Of a stretch of DNA of 64,000 bases, positions 53,836 through 62,218 are shown piece after piece (the first letter of the stretch is position 1; each line of letters begins with the position of its first letter). The notes under the pieces were generated by a model. It did not search any database, was not told the origin of the DNA, and worked only from the letters and a program-made list of their open reading frames with translations. The stretch is from the NCBI RefSeq assembly GCF_013839525.1, contig NZ_JACDIS010000002.1, positions 186,001 to 250,000 on the forward strand, read 5' to 3'. The DNA is from Chthonobacter rhizosphaerae (GTDB taxonomy: Bacteria; Pseudomonadota; Alphaproteobacteria; Rhizobiales; Pleomorphomonadaceae). The translations under genes and the position numbers were made by a program.

Positions 53836-54588
53836 TCACATGCGGCGGGTCAGGAACTCCACCACGGCCTTCTTGAACACCAGGTCGCCCACCGCCACCA
53901 TGTGGTCCCGGTTGGGAATGTCCACCACGCTCGCGTTCGGGAATAGTTTGGCGAGCTCGTGGGGGGCGGTCGCGATCTTGTCGCGCGTGCCGACGGCGAT
54001 CAGGACGGGCTGGAAAACCCGTCCCAGGTCCTCGGCGGCGATGGTCTGCCGGAACCCGCGCATGCACGCGGCCAGCGCCTTGCGGTCGCTCTTCGTCTGC
54101 TCGGCGAACTGCCGGAACGCGCGCCCCGTGGGGTCGGACACTTCGGCGAGGGTGGGGGCCTCCAGCGCCGCCGCGATCGTCTCCGGCGAACCACCGCCCG
54201 TGACGAGGTTCTGCCCCACGCCGCCGAGCACCAGCGAGCGCACCCGGTCCGGATGCCGGATGGCGAGCACGGTCGAAATGCGCGCGCCCATAGAATAGCC
54301 CATCACGTCCGCCCGTTCGACGGACAGGTGGTCGAGGAGGGCGCGGGCGTCCTCCGCCATCGAGGAGAGCCTGTATTCCTCCGGATCATAGAACTTGGCG
54401 CTCTCGCCGTGGCCTCGGTTGTCGAAGGCGATCACCCGCCGGCCGGCCTTCACCAGGGTCTCCACCCAGCCGGGGTAGACCCAGTTGATGGTCCGATTGG
54501 AGGCGAATCCATGGATGAGCAAGATGGGATCGCCGGACCCCTCATCCTGGTAGGCGAGCTCGTGGCCGTCGGAGAAGAAATGCGGCAT
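53836..54588 (-). CDS. Alpha/beta hydrolase
   Basis: The 250-residue protein has the alpha/beta hydrolase fold: ILLIHGFASNRTINW oxyanion region, VIAFDNRGHGES, nucleophile elbow MGYSMGARIS, acid region IAVGTRDKIA and catalytic His in NRDHMVAVG. Specificity cannot be told from sequence. GAGGAG precedes the ATG at 54588; longer in-frame versions add Arg/Pro-rich residues. It converges on the kinase gene. Confidence 0.85.
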   Translation of the reverse strand: MPHFFSDGHELAYQDEGSGDPILLIHGFASNRTINWVYPGWVETLVKAGRRVIAFDNRGHGESAKFYDPEEYRLSSMAEDARALLDHLSVERADVMGYSMGARISTVLAIRHPDRVRSLVLGGVGQNLVTGGGSPETIAAALEAPTLAEVSDPTGRAFRQFAEQTKSDRKALAACMRGFRQTIAAEDLGRVFQPVLIAVGTRDKIATAPHELAKLFPNASVVDIPNRDHMVAVGDLVFKKAVVEFLTRRM

Positions 54589-54921
54589 GGGCTCCTCGGG
54601 ACTTGGGTACGCGCAACGCCCGCGACCATAAGGCCTGCGTCCGGGCAAGAAAACCCGTCTCGTGGACCATGCGGGTCCGACCGCCGACCGCCCGGTGCGC
54701 ACCTCCGCAGCCGTCGACCTGGCCGGCATCGGGTCCTGGCCGAGCGCGCCGATCGTCCGTCGGGGGAGGGCGGATGGTCAAGCCGGCCGGCAGGGGTCGT
54801 CGTGATTCCGCGTCCCCCGGCGGCGATCCCCTCGTCCCATGCGCCGGCCTCTTTGCTTCGCACCCGCGAGAGCGTATGGTCCCGCCGAAATCGCCTGTTT
54901 CAGCCGTTCAAGGGAGCCGTC
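54589..54921. other. Divergent intergenic region
   Basis: It separates the hydrolase gene from the zinc-finger protein gene and should carry both promoters. No clear promoter elements, repeats or small genes were found. Confidence 0.4.
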
Positions 54922-55167
54922 ATGGCCGACGCCGTCGTTCCGCACTTCACCAATGATGCCGGCGTGGAGACGATCCGCGTGGGCGCGCACGAGTTCATGT
55001 GCATCGGTGCGCGGCCGCCGTTCGATCACCCGCATTCCTTCCTGGACATGGGCGACGAGAACGAGAAGATCTGCCCCTACTGCTCCACCCACTACGTCTA
55101 CGATCCGAGCCTGAAGCCGACCGAGTCGATCCCGGCCGAGGCCGCCTACACGCCCAAGGCGGCCTGA
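54922..55167 (+). CDS. Small zinc-finger (zf-CHCC) protein
   Basis: The 81-residue protein has a CHCC zinc site: Cys27, His36 (or His38), Cys51 and Cys54, in FMCIGARPPFDHPHSF and EKICPYCSTHYVYDP. The same domain occurs in the NDUFS6 accessory subunit of complex I, and bacterial homologues are common in alphaproteobacteria. A role in complex I is possible but not shown. AAGGGAG precedes the ATG. The FAD monooxygenase gene follows by 23 bases. Confidence 0.85.
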   Translation: MADAVVPHFTNDAGVETIRVGAHEFMCIGARPPFDHPHSFLDMGDENEKICPYCSTHYVYDPSLKPTESIPAEAAYTPKAA

Positions 55168-55190
55168 GGATCCCGGGCCCCACGCGGTCC

Positions 55191-56390
55191 ATGAGCGCCT
55201 CGTCCGATCCGCCGCCGGTCGTGATCGCCGGGGCCGGCATCGCCGGCCTGACGGCCGCCCTGGCGCTCGCCCGCGCCGGGCGGCCCTCGATCGTCCTGGA
55301 ACGGGCCGTGCACCTGGAGGAGATCGGCGCCGGCATCCAGCTGTCGCCGAACGCCAGCCGCATCCTCGTCGAGCTCGGCCTGCGCGACGCCCTCGCGGCC
55401 ACCGCCGTCGAGCCCGCCGCGATCCGGATCCGCGACGCCCGGACCGGCGCCGACCTCGTCCGCCTGCCGCTCGCCGAAGTCGCCGCCCGCCACGGCGCGC
55501 CCTACTGGGTCATCCACCGGGGCGACCTGCAGGCCGCGCTCCTCGACGCCGTCCGCGCCGAACCACGGATCGACCTGCGCCTCGGCGCCTACATCGAGGG
55601 CGCCGTCGACGCGGGCGACCGGGTGGAGGTGGACGTCTTCTTCGGCGAACGCCGCGGCATGGTCCGCGGAGCCGCCCTCGTCGGGGCAGACGGCGTGTGG
55701 TCCAAGACACGCGTCGCCGTCCTCGGCGGCGAGCCCGCGCGCTATTCCGGCCGGACCGCCTGGCGCGCCGTTCTGCCCGTAGAGGCGGTCGAAGGGTTGC
55801 GCATCGAGGACCTCACCGGTGCGACCAGCCTGTGGCTCGGCCGGCGAGCGCACCTCGTGACCTATCCGATCCGGGGCGGCCGCCTCCTCAACATCATCGC
55901 CGCCGTGGATGGCGACTGGGTGGAACAGCGCTGGGACACGGTCGGCGATCCGTCGGATCTGAAGGCCGCCTTCGCGGACTGGCCCGGCGTGATCCGCGAT
56001 CTCCTGGCGAAACCGCAGTCGTGGCGGAAATGGGCGCTCTTCGCCGTGGCCGGGGCGCCGTTCGCGCGCGGTCGCGTGGCCCTGATCGGCGACGCGGCCC
56101 ACGCCATGCTGCCCTTCGTGGCCCAGGGCGGCGCCATGGCGGTGGAGGACGCGGCCGTGATCGCCCGGCACCTCGCGGACCCGTCCCGCCCCGTCCCCGA
56201 CCGCCTTGCCGCCTATGCGTCCGAACGCCGGGGTCGCACGGCCAAGGTCGCCGGCGCGGCGGCCACCAACGCCCGCGTCTATCACCTGGACGGCCTGGCC
56301 GCCGGGGCACGGAACGCGGCCATGCGCCTCATGGGGCCGAGCCGCATGCTCGCCCGCATGGACTGGATCTGGGGCTGGCGGGACCGCTGA
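55191..56390 (+). CDS. FAD-dependent monooxygenase (salicylate hydroxylase-like)
   Basis: This 399-residue class A flavin monooxygenase has the FAD motif VVIAGAGIAGLTAALALARAG, the conserved VGADGVWSKTR (DG motif), and the second FAD motif RVALIGDAAHAMLPFVAQGGAMAVEDA. The pattern IGAGIQLSPNASRIL groups it with salicylate and 6-hydroxynicotinate hydroxylases. UbiH-type enzymes are more distant. It probably hydroxylates an aromatic compound using NAD(P)H. No ring-cleavage genes are nearby. Confidence 0.85.
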   Translation: MSASSDPPPVVIAGAGIAGLTAALALARAGRPSIVLERAVHLEEIGAGIQLSPNASRILVELGLRDALAATAVEPAAIRIRDARTGADLVRLPLAEVAARHGAPYWVIHRGDLQAALLDAVRAEPRIDLRLGAYIEGAVDAGDRVEVDVFFGERRGMVRGAALVGADGVWSKTRVAVLGGEPARYSGRTAWRAVLPVEAVEGLRIEDLTGATSLWLGRRAHLVTYPIRGGRLLNIIAAVDGDWVEQRWDTVGDPSDLKAAFADWPGVIRDLLAKPQSWRKWALFAVAGAPFARGRVALIGDAAHAMLPFVAQGGAMAVEDAAVIARHLADPSRPVPDRLAAYASERRGRTAKVAGAAATNARVYHLDGLAAGARNAAMRLMGPSRMLARMDWIWGWRDR

Positions 56391-56434
56391 GGGCAGGGGG
56401 CGACGAGGTCCCACCCGCCCCACGGTCGATCGGC

Positions 56435-56866
56435 TCACCCGATGCCGAGCGCCGCCCGGATCTTCGCCGCGTGGTCGGCGAGCACGGCATGATCCGCCAT
56501 CTGGCCGGTGTGCCCCTTCAGCGGCACGCCCGCGAATCGCGGAATGACGTGGAAATGCAGGTGGAACACCGTCTGCCCGGCGGGAGCCTCGTTGAACTGC
56601 TGGACGAACACGCCGTCCGCGTCGAAGGCGGCCTTCACGCCCTTGGCGATCCGCTGCACCGTCCCGATCACGGACGCCAGCACCTCCGGCTGGGCGTCGA
56701 GCAGATTGCGCGACGGCGCCTTCGGCAGCACCAGCGTATGGCCGTCGCCCTGGGGCATGATGTCCATGAAGGAGAGCGTGTCCGCGTCCTCGAACACCTT
56801 GTGGCACGGGATCTCGCCGCGAAGGATCTTGGCGAAGATGTTGTTGGGATCATAGGCCTCGGCCAT
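56435..56866 (-). CDS. HIT family nucleotide hydrolase
   Basis: The 143-residue protein contains the histidine triad HLHFHVIPR and the upstream NIFAKILRGEIPCHKVFEDADTLSFMDIMPQGDGHTLVLPK typical of the HINT branch. It hydrolyses nucleotide phosphoramidates or related compounds. GAGGAG precedes the ATG at 56866. It is downstream of the acyltransferase-like gene on the same strand, 75 bases away. Confidence 0.92.
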   Translation of the reverse strand: MAEAYDPNNIFAKILRGEIPCHKVFEDADTLSFMDIMPQGDGHTLVLPKAPSRNLLDAQPEVLASVIGTVQRIAKGVKAAFDADGVFVQQFNEAPAGQTVFHLHFHVIPRFAGVPLKGHTGQMADHAVLADHAAKIRAALGIG

Positions 56867-56941
56867 GGCGGTCTCCTCGCTCGCATCAGGTGGAGGAGTT
56901 GTCGCCGCCCGGACGCGGAGGGTCAAGGAGGCGCGGTCCGT

Positions 56942-58159
56942 TCACTCCTGCTCCTCGACCTCCACCTTGCGGAACGGCCCTTGCTCGGTCAGCCGCTCCG
57001 CCTCGTCGCTCACCGCCGCCCGCTCCCGCCGCAGGAAGTCGGCGACGGCCCTGCGAAAGCTCGGGTCTCCGATGTGGTGGGCCGAGCGGGTCGTCACCGG
57101 GAGGTATCCGCGCGCCAGCTTGTGCGCGCCCTGGGCGCCCGCTTCCACGCGCTTCAGCCCTTCGGCGATCGCGAAGTCGATCGCCTGATGGTAGCAGACC
57201 TCGAAGTGGAGATAGGGGTGGTCCTCGATGCAGCCCCAGTTGCGTCCATAGAGGGCGTCCGAGCCGATGAAGTTCAAGGCGCCGGCGATATGGCGGCCGT
57301 TCCGCTTGGCCATGACCAGCAGCGTGCGGTCGGCCATGCGCTCCCCGATCAGCGAGAAGAACGTGCGGTTCAGGTAGGGCCGCCCCCATTTGCGGGCGCC
57401 CGTGTCCATGTAGAAGGCATAAAAGGCGTCCCAGTGGGCTTCGGTGATGTCGCGGCCGGTCAGCTGCTCCACCGTGATGCCGTTCTCCAGCGCTTCGCGA
57501 CGTTCCTTCTTCAGGGCCTTGCGCTTGCGCGACGCGAGCTCGGCGAGGAAGTCGTCGTAGCTGCCGTATCCAGGGTTGGCGAAGTGGAACTGCTGGTCGA
57601 TACGGGTCAGAAAGCCAGCCGCCTCCAGGTCCGCCGCCTCCTCCTCCTCGGCGAAGGTCACGTGCACCGAGGAGACGCCCAGCTGCCGGGCCACCTGCTT
57701 CAACGATCGGGCGAGCAGCGGTCGCACGCTCGCCTTCAGATCCGGCCGGAGCAGAAGCCGCGGGCCGGTCACCGGCGTGAAGGGCACGCTCACCTGCAGC
57801 TTCGGATAGTAGCGTCCGCCGGCCCGCTCGTAGGCGTCGGCCCAGCCGTGGTCGAACACGTACTCGCCCATGGAGTGCGACTTGGCGTAGGCCGGGATGG
57901 CCCCGACCAGGTCGCCCGCCGCATCCTCCGCAAGCAGGTGGCACCCGCCCCAGCCGGTGCGTCCGACGGCGCAACCGGCCTCCTCCAGCGTCATCAGGAA
58001 GTCGTGGGAGACAAACGGATTGTAGGCCGCCGCCGGCGCTTGGGCTGTCAGCGCGCCGGTCGGTCCCACCACCCATCCAGGATTGGCGACCGCGTCCCAG
58101 CGGTCGCGGTCCACGTCGGCCAAGGAATGGAGGGTGCGCAGAGTGAGGTCGCCGGGCAT
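56942..58159 (-). CDS. GNAT/FemAB-like acyltransferase (PF04339-like)
   Basis: The product (405 residues from the ATG at 58159) has the pattern of the so-called peptidogalycan biosynthesis family: AYNPFVSHDFLMTLEEAGCAVGRTGWGGCHLL, YAKSHSMGEYVFDHGWADAYERAGGRYYPKLQVSVPFTPVTGPRLL, and a C-terminal acetyltransferase-like half ending with HHIGDPSFRRAVADFLRRE. Bacterial members are common but have no defined reaction. An upstream GTG (58225) with AGGA is possible and would add 22 residues of low conservation value. Confidence 0.8.
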   Translation of the reverse strand: MPGDLTLRTLHSLADVDRDRWDAVANPGWVVGPTGALTAQAPAAAYNPFVSHDFLMTLEEAGCAVGRTGWGGCHLLAEDAAGDLVGAIPAYAKSHSMGEYVFDHGWADAYERAGGRYYPKLQVSVPFTPVTGPRLLLRPDLKASVRPLLARSLKQVARQLGVSSVHVTFAEEEEAADLEAAGFLTRIDQQFHFANPGYGSYDDFLAELASRKRKALKKERREALENGITVEQLTGRDITEAHWDAFYAFYMDTGARKWGRPYLNRTFFSLIGERMADRTLLVMAKRNGRHIAGALNFIGSDALYGRNWGCIEDHPYLHFEVCYHQAIDFAIAEGLKRVEAGAQGAHKLARGYLPVTTRSAHHIGDPSFRRAVADFLRRERAAVSDEAERLTEQGPFRKVEVEEQE

Positions 58160-58310
58160 CGCCCCAAAGGTAGCCGACGGCGCGGCGATTTCCAGATGCC
58201 GCGTCGCGGAAGATCGCTCGTCCACGGGTGTCCTGGCCGCCGCGTCGCGAACCGCTTGCGAGGCTGACCCGTGATCGGCCCACCGACCAGCGTCGCCGGA
58301 CCGCCGGGCC

Positions 58311-58550
58311 TCAGACCAGCGGCCGGGGCACGAACGCCCGGTCCGCGCCGTCGTCGGCCGGATCGCCGCCTTCCGGGCTGTCCTTGCCGAACACGTCCTG
58401 GCCGCCGAGGGCCTGGTCGATCTCGGCCTCGTGCTTGCGCGCCGCGTCGCGCAGCGACTCGTCGCTCTTCAGCCTGTCGCGCGTCGCCTCGATGTCGTCG
58501 TGGTTGGTGCTCGGCTTCGGCACGGGGCCGGTGTCGTCGGGTCGGGACAT
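58311..58550 (-). CDS. Small hydrophilic protein of unknown function
   Basis: The 79-residue acidic protein has a central helical part (HDDIEATRDRLKSDESLRDAARKHEAEIDQALGG) and a Gly/Asp/Pro-rich tail. A perfect AAGGAGGA lies just before the ATG at 58550, strong evidence that it is translated. I do not recognise the family. Confidence 0.65.
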   Translation of the reverse strand: MSRPDDTGPVPKPSTNHDDIEATRDRLKSDESLRDAARKHEAEIDQALGGQDVFGKDSPEGGDPADDGADRAFVPRPLV

Positions 58551-58612
58551 GGAATTCCTCCTTGCTGTCCGCCCGTCAACCGGCCCCTGGCCGTCACAGT
58601 TCCGACACGCTC

Positions 58613-59362
58613 TCAGCGCGGGTCGAATCCCTCGAAGATCATCTGGTCCGCATGCGCCGCGGCGGCGGCCCGGTCCGTCGACGTGCGAACCGTCCACGTG
58701 AGGAGCGGCAGCCGCCAGTCCTCCCGCACGCGGCGCGACACCGAGTTCGGCAGCAGCTTCACCCAGTAGGCGACGAAGTGCGGATCTGTCTCGTCCCGGT
58801 GCGCCAGCGTGGCGAGCGCCGTTCGCTCCTCCGGCCGAAGAGCGCCATACTCCTTGTCCTCCGCGTCGTCCGCCACGATGCCGCGCGGCAGGTCCGGCGC
58901 GGTCGCCCGCAGTCCCGCGACGATGCGCGGGTCGAACGACATCGCGGCGACCGGCCCCTCGTGGGCCGACAGCGCCCGCGCCACCGCATCCGTCAGCGGC
59001 CCGTGCCGGCCGTCGAAGTGGCTCTTCACCTCCACGATCAGCGGCACCCGCCCCGCGACGCGGTCGAGCACGTCCTCCAGTGACGGAATCCGGTCCGGCG
59101 TGGCGCGGAAGGGCACCGCCTGCAGGGCGTCCAGCGTCATCCCGCCCACCGGCCCGGTGCCGGTCGTCAGCCGGTCCAGGGTGTCGTCGTGGAAGACGAA
59201 CACCCGCCCGTCGGCGGACAGATGCACGTCGATCTCGATCGCGAACCCGGCGTCCACCGCCGCTCCGATCGCCGAGAGCGTGTTCTCCAGCCGGCCCGCG
59301 CTCGCGTCGTGGAATCCCCGGTGGGCGACGGGGCGGGCGGTCAGCCAATCGAGGGTCGGCAT
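58613..59362 (-). CDS. Glycerophosphodiester phosphodiesterase family protein
   Basis: The 249-residue protein has the GDPD catalytic motifs VAHRGFHD, LENTLSAIGAAVDAGFAIEIDVHLSADG and VFHDDTLDRLT, plus the metal-binding VEVKSHF and the C-terminal TWTV. It releases glycerol 3-phosphate from glycerophosphodiesters. No signal peptide is present, so it acts in the cytoplasm, as UgpQ does. It is followed by the small hydrophilic gene and preceded by the RidA-like gene on the same strand. Confidence 0.9.
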   Translation of the reverse strand: MPTLDWLTARPVAHRGFHDASAGRLENTLSAIGAAVDAGFAIEIDVHLSADGRVFVFHDDTLDRLTTGTGPVGGMTLDALQAVPFRATPDRIPSLEDVLDRVAGRVPLIVEVKSHFDGRHGPLTDAVARALSAHEGPVAAMSFDPRIVAGLRATAPDLPRGIVADDAEDKEYGALRPEERTALATLAHRDETDPHFVAYWVKLLPNSVSRRVREDWRLPLLTWTVRTSTDRAAAAAHADQMIFEGFDPR

Positions 59363-59436
59363 GGGATGTCCTCTGGATGATGACGTGAAAACGGGGCCGC
59401 CAGGGCCCCGCTTCGAATAGCTGCGCTTCGTGACGG

Positions 59437-59901
59437 TCAGGCGACCTCCACCACCGCGTCGATCTCCACGGCCACGCCGAACGGCAGGCCGGCGACGCCG
59501 AGGGCGCAGCGCGAATGCTTGCCCTTCTCGCCCAGCACCTGGCCGAGCAGGTCCGACGCGCCGTTGATCACCTTCGGATGGTCGACGAAGTCCGGCGCGG
59601 CATTCACGAAACCGTTGATGCGGACAACCCGGACGATCCGGTCGAGGTCGCCCACGGTCGCCTTCACCTGGGCGAGGATGTTGAGAGCGCAGATCCGCGC
59701 CGCTTCCTGGCCTTCCTCGATCGACAGGCCTTCGCCCAGCTTTCCGGCGATCTGGCTGCCGTCCGGCGCCCGCGAGATCTGGCCGGACACGAAGAGCAGA
59801 TTGCCGGTCTGCACCACCGGTACATAGTTCGCCGCCGGCGCCGGGGCGGTCGGCAGTGCCAGACCGAGTTCGGCCATGAGAGATTCGACGACTCCAGCCA
59901 T
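59437..59901 (-). CDS. RidA family protein
   Basis: The 154-residue protein belongs to the longer branch of the RidA/YjgF/UK114 family: NYVPVVQTGNLLFVSGQIS, AARICALNILAQVKATVGDLDRIVRVVRINGFVN, and the C-terminal GVAGLPFGVAVEIDAVVEV. The usual catalytic Arg of imine deaminases (RxxV-type R105) is not evident in this branch, where the equivalent segment reads SRCALGVAGLP. AAGGAGGA precedes the ATG at 59901. Confidence 0.9.
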   Translation of the reverse strand: MAGVVESLMAELGLALPTAPAPAANYVPVVQTGNLLFVSGQISRAPDGSQIAGKLGEGLSIEEGQEAARICALNILAQVKATVGDLDRIVRVVRINGFVNAAPDFVDHPKVINGASDLLGQVLGEKGKHSRCALGVAGLPFGVAVEIDAVVEVA

Positions 59902-60037
59902 TTGCCGTTCCTCCTTGAAATGGTCCCGTTCCCGCGCTTTATGGGCCGCCGAGAACGTGTTCGCAACGGTGAGGCCGACGGACGCGAGCCCGGCGCAAGG
60001 TCGTCGCGGCAGAAAGCCGATCGGACAAGGAGTTGCC

Positions 60038-60853
60038 ATGCGGGCGCTTGTGTGGACTGCCGTGACAGTGGCCGCCGTGGCCGGGCTCGTGCCCGCCGCC
60101 TCCGCCGCGCCGGTGAGCCTTCTCCCCCATCGCGCCGTGTACGACCTCCGGCTTGCCGAGAGCCCGGCCGGCGGGGGCGAGAGCATGGCGTCGGTCAGCG
60201 GCCGCATGGTGTTCGAGTTCACCGGCACACCGTGCGAGGGCTATACGGTCAACTTCCGCTTCGTCATCGAGATGACGGACGGGGAGGGGCAGGCCACCGT
60301 CACCGACCTGCGCACCTCCACGTTCGAGGACGGCCCGGGCACCGCTTTCGAGTTCCTGTCGCAGACCTACACGAACCAGGTGCTCACCGAGGAGGTGAAG
60401 GGCTCGGCCGCGCGCACCGACAAGGAGCTCACCGTCCAGCTCACCACGCCCGCGGAGGCCAAGGTCAGCTTCGCGCCGGACGTGATCTTCCCGACCGCCC
60501 ATCTGGTCCGCATCATCGAGGCGGCGAAGGCCGGCACGTCCGTGGTCTCGACCGAGATTTTCGACGGGTCGGAGACCGGCGACAAGGTCTATGCCACCTC
60601 CACGATCATCGGCCAGGAGGAGACCGGGCCGGTGACCGGACCGGAGGCGACCCTGCAGACCCGGCGCCGCTGGCCGGTCACGGTCGCCTACTTCGATGCG
60701 GCCGCCACGGGCGACCTCACGCCGGAATACTCGATCGGCTTCGATCTCTACGAGAACGGCGTGTCCAGCGACCTTCGCATGGACTACGGCGACTTCGCCC
60801 TCGATGGCGATCTGAAGCATTTCGAAGCGCTCCCCGCCGCGCCCTGCGAGTGA
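60038..60853 (+). CDS. eipB: EipB-type cell-envelope integrity protein (DUF1849)
   Basis: The 271-residue periplasmic protein has a signal peptide (VAAVAGLVPAASA) and a DUF1849 beta-spiral domain: LLPHRAVYDLRLAES, TGTPCEGYTVNFRF, a LTPEYSIGFDLYENG strand, and a C-terminal AAPCE. Cys66 and Cys270 fit the conserved disulfide of Brucella EipB, which protects the envelope and binds lipid-like ligands. AAGGAG precedes the ATG. The gene is upstream of rplM but separated by a promoter. Confidence 0.88.
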   Translation: MRALVWTAVTVAAVAGLVPAASAAPVSLLPHRAVYDLRLAESPAGGGESMASVSGRMVFEFTGTPCEGYTVNFRFVIEMTDGEGQATVTDLRTSTFEDGPGTAFEFLSQTYTNQVLTEEVKGSAARTDKELTVQLTTPAEAKVSFAPDVIFPTAHLVRIIEAAKAGTSVVSTEIFDGSETGDKVYATSTIIGQEETGPVTGPEATLQTRRRWPVTVAYFDAAATGDLTPEYSIGFDLYENGVSSDLRMDYGDFALDGDLKHFEALPAAPCE

Positions 60854-60885
60854 CGCCGAGCGGTCCCATCCGCGAAAAAACATGT

Positions 60886-60899
60886 GGTACTATAGTACC
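60886..60899. promoter_or_regulatory. Perfect 14-bp palindrome GGTACTATAGTACC
   Basis: It lies 48 bases upstream of the -35 of the ribosomal protein promoter and 33 bases after the eipB stop. It has no T-tract, so it looks like a protein-binding site more than a terminator. The regulator is unknown. Confidence 0.45.
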
Positions 60900-60946
60900 G
60901 CTTCGCTAAGTCGTTGTTTTTGCTTGCTAGGCTCGCAGCCGTCCGC

Positions 60947-60975
60947 TTGACGGCCATCACCGCCACGCGTATACA
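60947..60975 (+). promoter_or_regulatory. Promoter of rplM-rpsI
   Basis: CTTGACG (TTGACG at 60947-60952) and TATACA (60970-60975) are exactly 17 bases apart, an almost ideal housekeeping promoter. The predicted leader to the rplM start is about 95 bases. Confidence 0.8.
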
Positions 60976-61076
60976 CCACGCCGACGACGGCTGCCGGTTC
61001 GGCTGCCGTTTCCCCGAGCCCGCCTCGCCTCCGGCGTCGGGCCGGTCGAAGCCAAGAACAACGGATGGTTCAATCC

Positions 61077-61538
61077 ATGACGACCTACTCGGCGAAGGCG
61101 TCCGAGATCCAGAAGAAGTGGATCCTCATCGACGCCGAAGGCCTCGTTGTCGGTCGCCTCGCGACGTTGATCGCGATGCGCCTCAGGGGCAAGCACAAGG
61201 CCTCCTACACGCCGCACGTCGACGATGGCGACAACGTCATCGTGATCAACGCGGACAAGGTGGTGTTCACCGGCCGGAAGTACCAGAACAAGAAGTACTA
61301 CTGGCACACCGGCTACATCGGCGGCATCAAGGAGCGGACCGCCCGCGCCATTCTCGAGGGTCGCTTTCCGGAGCGTGTCGTCGAGAAGGCCGTGGAGCGC
61401 ATGATCCCGGAGGGTCCGCTCGGCCGCCAGCAGCTCAAGAACCTGCGCGTCTACGCCGGGACTGAGCATCCGCATGCCGCCCAGCAGCCCGAGCTGCTGG
61501 ACGTCAAGTCCCTGAACAAGAAGAACGCGAGGGCCTGA
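61077..61538 (+). CDS. rplM: 50S ribosomal protein L13
   Basis: The 153-residue protein has the normal L13 length and sequence: [52 protein letters not shown], and [32 protein letters not shown]. The ATG at 61077 gives the usual N-terminus; an ATG at 61065 would add four residues. rpsI follows by two bases, the normal rplM-rpsI operon. Confidence 0.97.
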   Translation: MTTYSAKASEIQKKWILIDAEGLVVGRLATLIAMRLRGKHKASYTPHVDDGDNVIVINADKVVFTGRKYQNKKYYWHTGYIGGIKERTARAILEGRFPERVVEKAVERMIPEGPLGRQQLKNLRVYAGTEHPHAAQQPELLDVKSLNKKNARA

Positions 61539-61540
61539 GC

Positions 61541-62017
61541 ATGGCCGAGCTGTCCTCCCTTTCCGAACTCGCCGGCACCGCTCCCGCGGCGCAGCCCGAG
61601 GCTCCGGTCCACGTCCAGAAGCTCGACAAGTTCGGCCGCGCCTACGCGACCGGCAAGCGCAAGGACGCCGTCGCCCGCGTGTGGGTCAAGCCGGGCACCG
61701 GCAAGATCACCGTGAACGACAAGGACTTCACGGCCTACTTCGGCCGTCCGGTCCTCCAGATGATCGTCCAGCAGCCGATCTACGCCACGAGCCGCGACGG
61801 CCAGTTCGACATCATCGCCACGGTGTCCGGCGGCGGCCTCTCCGGCCAGGCCGGCGCTCTGCGTCACGGCGTCTCCAAGGCGCTGACCTACTACGAACCA
61901 GGCCTGCGCGGCGTCCTGAAGAAGCTCGGCTTCCTCACCCGCGACGCCCGCGTGGTCGAGCGCAAGAAGTACGGCCGCCGGAAGGCCCGCCGGAGCTTCC
62001 AGTTCTCCAAGCGCTGA
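61541..62017 (+). CDS. rpsI: 30S ribosomal protein S9
   Basis: The 158-residue protein carries the S9 core: [56 protein letters not shown], and the basic tail [17 protein letters not shown] that reaches the P-site tRNA. The N-terminal 30 residues are an Ala/Pro-rich extension usual in alphaproteobacteria. A strong terminator follows. Confidence 0.97.
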   Translation: MAELSSLSELAGTAPAAQPEAPVHVQKLDKFGRAYATGKRKDAVARVWVKPGTGKITVNDKDFTAYFGRPVLQMIVQQPIYATSRDGQFDIIATVSGGGLSGQAGALRHGVSKALTYYEPGLRGVLKKLGFLTRDARVVERKKYGRRKARRSFQFSKR

Positions 62018-62044
62018 TCTCTCGGCGCCTGTCGACACGATCAA

Positions 62045-62072
62045 GGGCGGTGCACCAGCACCGCCCTTTTTC
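62045..62072 (+). terminator. Terminator of rplM-rpsI
   Basis: GGGCGGTGC and GCACCGCCC form a 9-bp stem over ACCA, followed directly by TTTTTCTG, a standard intrinsic terminator. Confidence 0.92.
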
Positions 62073-62161
62073 TGTTTCGGCTCATCTGTTTAGCGGAAGA
62101 CGGGCGCGCCGGATCGACGGACGTACGGTGAGCGCATCCCTCGTCGTGATCCGGAGTAGGA

Positions 62162-62198
62162 GCCCGGAAAAGCCGGGCGGCAGGCGAACTGGCCTGCC
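62162..62198 (-). terminator. Tandem hairpins after glgP
   Basis: Two small stems stand side by side: GCCCGG/CCGGGC (62162-62178) and GGCAGGC/GCCTGCC (62179-62198). They lie 20 bases after the glgP stop. No T-tract follows on either strand, so a terminator role is only probable. Confidence 0.45.
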
Positions 62199-62218
62199 AC
62201 CCGGCGTTGGGCTTCCCG

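Noticed and set aside
60854-60946. Terminator function of the GGTACTATAGTACC palindrome
   Set aside because: The stem is only seven base pairs with no loop and no T-tract follows, so a protein-binding site is more likely.
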